Positions 1 through 6,111 of a stretch of DNA of 10,256 nucleotides are shown in pieces. The number at the start of each line of letters is the position of its first letter. Position 1 is the first letter of the stretch. A program made the translations under genes and the position numbers. The DNA is from Cellvibrionales bacterium UBA2618. Lineage in GTDB: Bacteria; Pseudomonadota; Gammaproteobacteria; Pseudomonadales; Porticoccaceae. The DNA lies in assembly GCA_002339165.1 (NCBI GenBank), contig DDJS01000133.1:678-10933 (forward strand), read 5' to 3'. The notes beneath the pieces are model-generated. The model was not told the DNA's origin, searched no databases, and saw only the letters and a list, made by a program, of their open reading frames with translations.

Positions 1-498
1 GAACACAAAAAGGATGTGGTCATACTGCTCGATTCAATCACCCGTTTAGCGCGCGCCTACAACACCGTGATACCCTCATCAGGGAAAGTTCTTACTGGGG
101 GTGTAGATGCCCATGCGCTGGAAAAACCCAAGCGATTTTTTGGTGCAGCAAGAAATATTGAGCACGGAGGCAGTTTGACAATTATTGCCACGGCACTGGT
201 CGACACCGGCTCCAAAATGGACGAAGTGATCTACGAAGAATTTAAAAGTACCGGCAACATGGAGTTGCACTTAGACCGTAAAATTTCTGAGAAACGCGTG
301 TACCCTGCCATCAACATCCGTCGTTCTGGTACCCGCCGAGAAGACCTGTTGATCGAAGAAAGTGAACTGCAACGGATTTGGATCTTGAGAAAACTGTTGC
401 ACGATATGGAAGATCTGACTGCGGCTGAGTTTATGGTCGAAAAACTCAAGGGCTTTAAAGATAACCATGAATTTTTTGGCGCCATGAAACGTAGGTAG
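1..498 (+). CDS. rho: Transcription termination factor Rho, C-terminal part (5' end outside window)
   Basis: Rho is a hexameric RNA-dependent ATPase and translocase that ends transcription at Rho-dependent sites. The frame is open from base 1 and ends at TAG 496-498, leaving 165 residues of a protein that is usually about 420. Visible landmarks are the Walker B strand (VVILLDSITR, residues 6-15), the Q-loop region (SGKVLTGGVDAHAL), the segment FFGAARN, the R-loop region around KMDEVIYEEFKSTGNMELHLDR (split here by its known parts KMDEV and STGNMELHLDR), and the arginine-finger segment RRSGTRREDLL. The sequence ends in the typical FFGAMKRR-like tail. Similarity to E. coli Rho, recalled from memory, is near continuous, so identity is very secure. 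No intrinsic terminator is evident in the 78 bp before ubiD, so read-through into ubiD is possible. Confidence 0.98.
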   Translation, partial: EHKKDVVILLDSITRLARAYNTVIPSSGKVLTGGVDAHALEKPKRFFGAARNIEHGGSLTIIATALVDTGSKMDEVIYEEFKSTGNMELHLDRKISEKRVYPAINIRRSGTRREDLLIEESELQRIWILRKLLHDMEDLTAAEFMVEKLKGFKDNHEFFGAMKRR

Positions 499-576
499 AG
501 TGCGCCTTGGCTGGGTGCTGGAAGCATAGTTCTTAGCGCCACATCTCAATAATGCCAAAAGCCTGAGGGTAGGCCT

Positions 577-2052
577 ATGAAATACGCTGACTTACGAGAA
601 TTTATTGACTTCCTCGAACAGCGCGGAGAGTTGGTGCGAATCAGCCAACAGATAGACCCTTATCTAGAAATGACCGAAATTAGCGATCGCACCCTGCGTG
701 CTGGTGGTCCTGCGCTGTTGTTCGAAAATCCCAAGGGCTACAATGTGCCCGTGCTTTGCAACCTGTTCGGCACGCCCGAGCGGGTGGCTATGGGGATGGG
801 CGAAGAAAATCTACAAGGACTGCGCGATATCGGCGTACTCCTGGCTTTTTTGAAAGAACCGGATCCACCCAAGAGCCTGCTAGATCTCTGGCAAAAGCGT
901 CATGATTTTAAGCAGGTGCTCAACATGCCAGTCAAACTGGTTAAGCATGCTCCCTGCCAAGAAGTCGTATTGGAGGGCGCTGCGGTGGATTTGGATAGCC
1001 TGCCAATTCAGACCTGCTGGCCCGGCGACGCAGGACCGCTGGTGACCTGGGCGCTGGTAATCACTCGAGGACCCGCCAAAGAACGACAAAACCTCGGCAT
1101 TTACCGAATGCAGAAAATCGCCAAAAACAAACTCATCATGCGCTGGCTGGCGCATAGAGGCGGTGCGCTCGACTACCGGGAATGGTGTCAAAAATATCCA
1201 AATAAACCCTATCCAGTGGCCGTGGCTCTAGGCGCCGACCCCGCAACCACGCTAGGCGCAGTCACCCCAGTGCCCGATACGCTGTCGGAATATGCCTTTG
1301 CCGGCCTGCTACGCGGAGAAAAAACCCGCGTCACCACCTGTTTGGGTAACGATCTGCAGGTTCCCGCCAGCGCCGAATACATCTTGGAGGGGCACTTACA
1401 TCCAGGTCAAACCGCTGAAGAGGGGCCCTTTGGAGACCACACCGGTTACTACAATGAAGTCGAACGCTTTCCGGTATTTACCATCGATCGCATCACCCAT
1501 CGGAAGCAACCAATCTATCACAGCACCTACACCGGCAGACCACCGGATGAACCGGCCATTCTGGGGGTGGCGTTGAACGAGGTGTTCGTGCCAATTTTAC
1601 AGAAGCAATTTCCAGAGATTGTCGATTTTTATCTACCCCCCGAAGGCTGCTCATACCGGTTAGCAGTGGTGAGTATAAAAAAACAATATCCCGGACACGC
1701 CAAGCGCGTGATGATGGGAGTGTGGTCGTTTTTGCGGCAGTTTATGTACACCAAATTTGTCATCGTCACCGACGACGACATCGATGTACGCCAGTGGAAC
1801 GACGTTATTTGGGCCATGACGACGCGTATGGATCCCAGCAGAGATACACTGTTGGTGGATAACACGCCTATCGACTATCTCGACTTTGCCTCCCCAGTCT
1901 CGGGTCTGGGATCCAAAATGGGCTTGGATGCGACCAACAAAATGCCTGGAGAAACAGATCGAGAATGGGGCGCGCCGATCGAAATGGACCGTGATGTCGA
2001 GGCGCGTATCGATCAAATATGGGATTCACTCGGGATCCATAACAAACAGTAA
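577..2052 (+). CDS. ubiD: 4-hydroxy-3-polyprenylbenzoate decarboxylase UbiD
   Basis: UbiD removes the ring carboxylate from 4-hydroxy-3-polyprenylbenzoate in ubiquinone synthesis, using the prenylated FMN cofactor made by UbiX. The product is 491 aa, close to the 497 aa of the E. coli enzyme. The N-terminus (MKYADLREFIDFLEQRGELV) is typical of the family. The cofactor-binding segment NLGIYR lies at residues 172-177, followed by KNKLIMRW and HRGGALD (193-199). The catalytic loop EGPFGDHTGYY starts at residue 282, and the C-terminal half holds the conserved STYTGRPPDEPA. The ATG at 577 has a plausible ribosome site, GAGGG, at 565-569. The gene follows rho by 78 bp and is followed after 18 bp by the probable start of the MFS gene, which suggests co-transcription of the latter two. 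No ubiX is in the window. UbiD-family decarboxylases for other aromatic acids exist, but the length and motif set favour the ubiquinone enzyme. Confidence 0.96.
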   Translation: MKYADLREFIDFLEQRGELVRISQQIDPYLEMTEISDRTLRAGGPALLFENPKGYNVPVLCNLFGTPERVAMGMGEENLQGLRDIGVLLAFLKEPDPPKSLLDLWQKRHDFKQVLNMPVKLVKHAPCQEVVLEGAAVDLDSLPIQTCWPGDAGPLVTWALVITRGPAKERQNLGIYRMQKIAKNKLIMRWLAHRGGALDYREWCQKYPNKPYPVAVALGADPATTLGAVTPVPDTLSEYAFAGLLRGEKTRVTTCLGNDLQVPASAEYILEGHLHPGQTAEEGPFGDHTGYYNEVERFPVFTIDRITHRKQPIYHSTYTGRPPDEPAILGVALNEVFVPILQKQFPEIVDFYLPPEGCSYRLAVVSIKKQYPGHAKRVMMGVWSFLRQFMYTKFVIVTDDDIDVRQWNDVIWAMTTRMDPSRDTLLVDNTPIDYLDFASPVSGLGSKMGLDATNKMPGETDREWGAPIEMDRDVEARIDQIWDSLGIHNKQ

Positions 2053-2070
2053 AAAGTAGTGGGGTAGACC

Positions 2071-3426
2071 ATCAAAAGCCAAACAAGCCAGTTTGAATTA
2101 CTGACGAAAAAACGTTTTGCGCCGCTCTTTGCCACCCAATTTTTGGGCGCTTTAAACGACAACTTATTTAAAAATGCGCTGTTGGTGATTATTGTTAGTC
2201 AAGTGGTATCCCTGGCGGGTAACAGCGTCAACTTCATCACCAATTTGGCCGTCGGCCTGTTCATCCTGCCATATTTATTGTTCTCAACCACCGCCGGCCA
2301 ACTGGCCGACCGATTCGACAAAGCGATGCTAATACGCCGCATCAAATTGGCAGAAATTCTGATCATGCTGGCGGGTTGTTATGCGCTGTATAGCTTAAAT
2401 TTATACTTAATGCTCGGCACTTTGTTCCTGCTCGGTATACAATCGTCGTTTTTTGGGCCCCTCAAATATGCCATTATTCCGCAGCATTTGCATAGCAGTG
2501 AACTGCTCGCCGGCAATGCCCAAGTCGGTATGGGAACCTTTGTATCCATTCTGCTCGGAACGCTGGTCGGCAGTTGGATGGTAACAGTGCCCGATGGGCG
2601 CTACTATTTAGGCGCGGCGACCGTCGCTGCCGCCGTCATAGGTTGGCTGTGCAGCCGCGGCATCCCAGAGGCTCCAGCGACTGAGACCGCCGAAATGACA
2701 TGGCACCCAGTGCGTAACACGATCGACAATTTTGCCTTAACTCGGCAAGACCCTACGGTCTTTTATTGCGTGCTCGGCATCTCTTGGTTTTGGCTGTTTG
2801 GCGGCTGTATTCTTACCCAAGTACCCAATTTCTCGGTAGCTATTTTACACGGCGAGCCGCAACTCATCTCGGTGCTGTTGGCGGCATTCATTGTCGGTGT
2901 TGCCACCGGTTGCCTGCTATGCAGTAAGTTATCTGGCAATCAGGTGGAACCGGGAATTATTCCCCTCGGCGCCCTTGGGTTAAGCGCCTTCAGTATCGAT
3001 TTATACCTCGCGGCAAACAACTACGAAACCACCCTTGCGCTCCTGGCGCCGATTTCCGCAATACAATTTATCGGCCTTTGGGCCGGTCTGCATATACTGT
3101 TAGACCTACTCTGTATCGGTCTTTTTGGCGGCTTTTTTATCGTCCCTCTTTACGCCATGGTTCAAGCGCGCACCGACAGTCGGCAGCGCGCTCGAGTGAT
3201 CGCGGCCAACAATATCATGAACGCCGTGTTCATGATTTCAGGCAGCCTACTGGGCATGGCCTGCCTTACACTCCTCGGCTTGACGATTCCCGAGTTTTTC
3301 CTGTTTATGGGGCTGTTAAACGCGGCCGTGCTAACGTGGATTTTTTATCGCGCGCCAGAATTTATCCAGCGTTTTATCGCCTGGCTAACAACCAATATGA
3401 CCTGGGTGCGAAAAAAACGCCTCTAG
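2071..3426 (+). CDS. MFS transporter of the LplT/Aas-associated (lysophospholipid) type, probable ATC start
   Basis: This is a polytopic inner-membrane protein of the major facilitator superfamily, nearest to LplT and to the MFS half of fused MFS-acyltransferase-acyl-ACP synthetase proteins. Family marks are RFAPLFATQFLGALNDNLFK at the N-terminus, the MFS motif A GQLADRFDK, the loop SSFFGPLKYAIIP, and RQRARVIAANNIMNAVFM in the C-terminal half. About twelve hydrophobic segments can be counted. The first ATG/GTG/TTG is TTG 2143, but it lies inside the conserved QFLGALNDN segment and would remove the start of helix 1. Reading back in frame reaches a stop at 2065-2067, leaving ATC 2071 (10 nt after the start of GGGG at 2061) or CTG 2101 as starts. 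From 2071 the protein is 451 aa and begins KSQTSQFELL after the start residue, which looks like the family. The protein ends PEFIQRFIAWLTTNMTWVRK plus four residues, where fused relatives run on into an acyltransferase. Substrate is inferred (lysophospholipid flipping), not shown. Confidence 0.8.
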   Translation: MKSQTSQFELLTKKRFAPLFATQFLGALNDNLFKNALLVIIVSQVVSLAGNSVNFITNLAVGLFILPYLLFSTTAGQLADRFDKAMLIRRIKLAEILIMLAGCYALYSLNLYLMLGTLFLLGIQSSFFGPLKYAIIPQHLHSSELLAGNAQVGMGTFVSILLGTLVGSWMVTVPDGRYYLGAATVAAAVIGWLCSRGIPEAPATETAEMTWHPVRNTIDNFALTRQDPTVFYCVLGISWFWLFGGCILTQVPNFSVAILHGEPQLISVLLAAFIVGVATGCLLCSKLSGNQVEPGIIPLGALGLSAFSIDLYLAANNYETTLALLAPISAIQFIGLWAGLHILLDLLCIGLFGGFFIVPLYAMVQARTDSRQRARVIAANNIMNAVFMISGSLLGMACLTLLGLTIPEFFLFMGLLNAAVLTWIFYRAPEFIQRFIAWLTTNMTWVRKKRL

Positions 3427-3923
3427 GCCTATGCTCAAGTACAGCACCCAACGCAATCATCCTGTCCATCAGATTATACTTAAGCCTAGACAGCGATGGT
3501 CAATACCTTGGTATCGGCGGGGGTTTGACGCGCCGCTATCATCTCTCGAGCGCTCTCGAAAATTTGTTCCATGATGCTTAAAAGGCCACTGAAAATGTCC
3601 CTAAAGCGTAATAGCCGGCCGCAGATCGCGCGCTTTAACGACATACTTGGCAGAATTTATGATGCTCACTATGACGCCAACCTGAGCCCTGCAAGGTCCT
3701 TCGAAGGACGTTTTTATCTCTACAAAAATAGGGTAAAATCTGCCTGTAGAGACTCCTTTTGAGCGGACAGTGTGCCTGTCGCGGCACGACCAAGACGGGG
3801 CTGACGATAGTATAAAAAGTAACTCCGCTGACCGGCCACTATCATAGGCCGTGTTGGGCTAGCTGGGTGTCGGCAAACAATTAACCTCTGGGCAGTTGCA
3901 ACTTTTAGCGGCGCTCCCTCAGA
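3427..3923. other. 497-bp gap between the MFS gene and gshA; no convincing gene
   Basis: I see no recognisable protein here in any frame. The longest open stretch (3571-3762, 63 codons) has no ribosome site and no family resemblance. None of the plus-strand frames encodes the PlsC-type acyltransferase that would follow the MFS part in fused relatives. What is visible: a -10-like TATACT at 3475-3480; a 14-bp palindrome followed by five T at 3696-3715; a -10-like TAAAAT at 3734-3739; a small hairpin GTGCC/GGCAC (3772-3776 with 3783-3787); TATAAA at 3811-3816 without a good -35; and a 10-bp palindrome AGTTGCAACT at 3894-3903, 20 nt before the gshA ATG. The gshA promoter should lie in the second half, but I cannot pick one with confidence. 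Confidence 0.6.
3696..3715 (+). terminator. Possible intrinsic terminator (short palindrome plus T-run)
   Basis: GTCCTTCGAAGGAC at 3696-3709 is a perfect 14-bp palindrome. As RNA it can fold as GUCCU/AGGAC with a UCGA loop, and it is followed after one G by five T (3711-3715). The stem is short at 5 bp. AA at 3693-3694 can also pair with TT at 3711-3712 across a G-G mismatch. It lies 270 bp past the MFS stop, so it could end either the ubiD-MFS transcript or a separate small RNA. Confidence 0.42.
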
Positions 3924-5504
3924 ATGGATATCACAGTGCCTTTAAAGGATCATTTAACGCGCCTGGCGCAGCCGGCAACCAATAAGTTATTGTTAGAGGT
4001 CAGCCGCGGTATTGAGAAGGAAAGCCTGAGAGTCGCCCCCGATGGATGCCTATCGCAGCGCGAACATCCCACGGCGCTTGGTTCAGCTTTGACGCACCCC
4101 TCGATCACGACTGATTTTTCTGAAGCGCTTTTGGAGTTCATCACCGCGCCGTCACGCTCGATAGCAACGGTCATCGACGAACTCGACGACATCCAGAGCT
4201 TCACCTACAGCCAATTAAACAACGAGCTACTGTGGGTCAGCAGCATGCCGTGTAAGCTCGGCGACGACGAGCAAATCCCGATCGCCCACTTTGGACGATC
4301 CAACATCGGCCAGATGAAGAGCATCTATCGAACCGGGTTGGGACACCGCTATGGTCGCTCGATGCAAACAATTGCCGGTATTCACTACAATTTTTCAATT
4401 TCCGATGCGCTCTGGGAACACCTTCGAGCATCTACCCACAGTCCGCTGTCGCTGCAAGATTACAAGACCTCCGGCTACTTTGGACTGATTCGCAATTTTC
4501 GACGTCTATCCTGGCTACTGCACTATCTACTGGGCGCGACGCCGGCTGTATGCCGAAGTTTTGTGCAATATAAGCCGCATCATTTGGCGCAGCTAGCGGG
4601 TGACCCCGAGAGTTTGTATGCCCCTTATGCAACATCACTGCGAATGGGTGGTCTAGGCTATCAAAGTGATGCCCAGAGCGCGTTAGCAATCGACTACAAC
4701 GACATGCACAGCTATGTTACTAATCTGCGAAGCGCACTCGATATGCCCTACGCCGCCTATCAGGCGATCGGCCTGCGAGACCCGCAGCAAAATTATCGTC
4801 AACTAAACACCCATTTGTTACAGATTGAAAATGAGTTCTACAGTGCTATCCGGCCCAAGCGAACAACCGAATCGGGCGAGCCGCCACTGCATGCCCTGCA
4901 AGATCGGGGGATCGAATATGTCGAGGTGCGCTGCCTCGATTTGAACCCCTTTGCCGCACATGGGATCGACTTGCCGAGCATTCGCTTTCTAGACAGTTTT
5001 TTGCTGTTTTGCCTACTCTCGGAGAGCGCCACATCGAGCGATGCAGAGCAGCAAGACATCGATCATAATCAAACGGCAAGCGTCAATCGGGGGCGCGAAC
5101 CCGGCTTGCTGTTGCAGCGCGACAACGACACCTTGCCTCTGGTTGAGTGGGGCCGGGAGACGCTCGCCGAGATCGCTCCGGTGGCCGCGTTGCTGGATCG
5201 TGCGCATGGAGGGTACGACTATACGCAAGCGATGAATGCTATGAATGAACGCCTCGAGGATCCCAACAAAACTCCTTCGGCAATGATACTCGAGGCGATG
5301 AATACTCGCCAAGAAAGCTACCATGCCTTTGCGATGCGTATGGCACGTCAACACGCAGACCATTACAGCGAGCGACGACCGAGCGCAGTAACGCTAGATA
5401 GATACCGGCAAATGGCCGAGCAGTCGCTGCAACAACAACGGCTAATCGAGCACGGCGATCAGCTAACATTTGAGCGCTACCTCGCCGACTACTATCGCCA
5501 ATAA
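3924..5504 (+). CDS. gshA: Glutamate-cysteine ligase (gamma-glutamylcysteine synthetase)
   Basis: GshA joins glutamate and cysteine through the gamma-carboxylate with ATP, the first and rate-limiting step of glutathione synthesis in the cytoplasm. The product is 526 aa, against 518 in E. coli. It belongs to the gammaproteobacterial GshA family: RGIEKESLRV at residues 28-37, TDFSEALLEFITAP at 63-76, the long conserved block FGRSNIGQMKSIYRTGLGHR at 123-142 continuing into IAGIHYNFS, SLRMGGLGYQ at 238-247, and EYVEVRCLDLNPF at 331-343. ATG 3924 gives the expected N-terminal length; there is no clear Shine-Dalgarno in the 20 nt before it (AGCGGCGCTCCCTCAGA), so translation may be weak or depend on another feature. 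dsbB starts 23 nt after its stop, suggesting one transcript. No gshB is in the window. There is no sign of a broken frame. Confidence 0.97.
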   Translation: MDITVPLKDHLTRLAQPATNKLLLEVSRGIEKESLRVAPDGCLSQREHPTALGSALTHPSITTDFSEALLEFITAPSRSIATVIDELDDIQSFTYSQLNNELLWVSSMPCKLGDDEQIPIAHFGRSNIGQMKSIYRTGLGHRYGRSMQTIAGIHYNFSISDALWEHLRASTHSPLSLQDYKTSGYFGLIRNFRRLSWLLHYLLGATPAVCRSFVQYKPHHLAQLAGDPESLYAPYATSLRMGGLGYQSDAQSALAIDYNDMHSYVTNLRSALDMPYAAYQAIGLRDPQQNYRQLNTHLLQIENEFYSAIRPKRTTESGEPPLHALQDRGIEYVEVRCLDLNPFAAHGIDLPSIRFLDSFLLFCLLSESATSSDAEQQDIDHNQTASVNRGREPGLLLQRDNDTLPLVEWGRETLAEIAPVAALLDRAHGGYDYTQAMNAMNERLEDPNKTPSAMILEAMNTRQESYHAFAMRMARQHADHYSERRPSAVTLDRYRQMAEQSLQQQRLIEHGDQLTFERYLADYYRQ

Positions 5505-5527
5505 CTCGACAGGACGGAAAATCGACG

Positions 5528-6022
5528 ATGAATTTTTTTAGTTATCGCAGTGTGAATGTTGCCAGCGCCGGCGCCTGTGGACTTTTGGGACTCTATGCAC
5601 TGGTTTATCTACAGGGTCACCTTGGCCTGGAACCTTGCTATTTATGCGTCACCCAACGATTTTTTGTTATCGGTTGCGGACTGCTGTTTGCCCTTGCGGC
5701 GATCCACAACCCAGCGGGTGTCGCTCGGCATTGTTACGCCGGGGGCAGTTGCGTGACGGCCATGGGCGGCAGTTATTTTGCCATGAAACAACTCTGGCTA
5801 CAGGGTCTTAGCGCAGACCAAATACCGACATGTGGACCACCGGTAGATTACTTATTCGAGGCCTTCTCGACCGTTGAAGTGGTTGCTATGCTGGTGCGCG
5901 GCGACGGTAACTGCGCCGAGACCCAATGGCAATTTCTCGGGCTTAGCATACCGGCATGGGTGCTGGTAAATTGTAGTCTGCTACTCGCTGTCGGCCTGTT
6001 CCAACTATTGCGCAAGGATTGA
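5528..6022 (+). CDS. dsbB: Disulfide bond formation protein B (DsbB/DsbH family)
   Basis: DsbB sits in the inner membrane, reoxidises the periplasmic oxidase DsbA and hands the electrons to ubiquinone or menaquinone. The 164-residue product has four hydrophobic helices and both redox pairs: Cys37-Tyr-Leu-Cys40 in the first periplasmic loop, and Cys102 and Cys129 in the second. Arg44 occupies the place of the quinone-site Arg48 of the E. coli protein. The C-terminal SIPAWVL is typical. Two further cysteines (C69, C75) lie in or near the loop between helices 2 and 3 and are not part of the classical relay. A weak ribosome site (GGA at 5516-5518) precedes ATG 5528. The gene follows gshA by 23 nt. 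P. aeruginosa, as I recall, has a dsbH next to algQ, matching the neighbour here; no dsbA is in the window. Confidence 0.94.
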   Translation: MNFFSYRSVNVASAGACGLLGLYALVYLQGHLGLEPCYLCVTQRFFVIGCGLLFALAAIHNPAGVARHCYAGGSCVTAMGGSYFAMKQLWLQGLSADQIPTCGPPVDYLFEAFSTVEVVAMLVRGDGNCAETQWQFLGLSIPAWVLVNCSLLLAVGLFQLLRKD

Positions 6023-6078
6023 AATACGCGACCACTACGCAAGCCGTGATACATTGTCTGGAGTAGCAATCCTAAACC

Positions 6079-6095
6079 GCTGCGTATAACGCAGC
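6079..6095 (+). repeat. Perfect 7-bp inverted repeat (hairpin) upstream of rsd
   Basis: GCTGCGT, loop ATA, ACGCAGC form a perfect hairpin in the 89-bp gap between dsbB and the upstream rsd start, ending 16 nt before ATG 6112. No T-run follows, so it is not a standard terminator. It could be an RNA structure limiting read-through from dsbB or access to the start, or an operator. Confidence 0.4.
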
Positions 6096-6111
6096 ATTCG
6101 GCCAACTCGCG

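Noticed and set aside
3078..3581. A 167-codon plus-strand frame running from inside the MFS gene into the gap
   Set aside because: Most of it overlaps the MFS coding region in another frame, its composition is Arg/Ser-rich as expected of a shadow, and its tail does not resemble the acyltransferase I was looking for.
3571..3762. A 63-codon open frame on the plus strand in the gap before gshA
   Set aside because: It has no ribosome site and no recognisable domain, and it runs through the terminator-like palindrome at 3696-3715. A frame of this size is expected by chance.
3811..3816. TATAAA as a gshA promoter -10 box
   Set aside because: No acceptable -35 hexamer lies 15-19 bp upstream, so I do not call it a promoter.
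5013..5363. A 116-codon minus-strand frame inside gshA, plus other antisense frames there
   Set aside because: They lie wholly within the well-supported gshA gene and have no family resemblance or ribosome site.
6019..6055. TTGAAA and TACATT as a promoter for rsd
   Set aside because: The spacing is 25 bp, far from the 16-18 bp needed.
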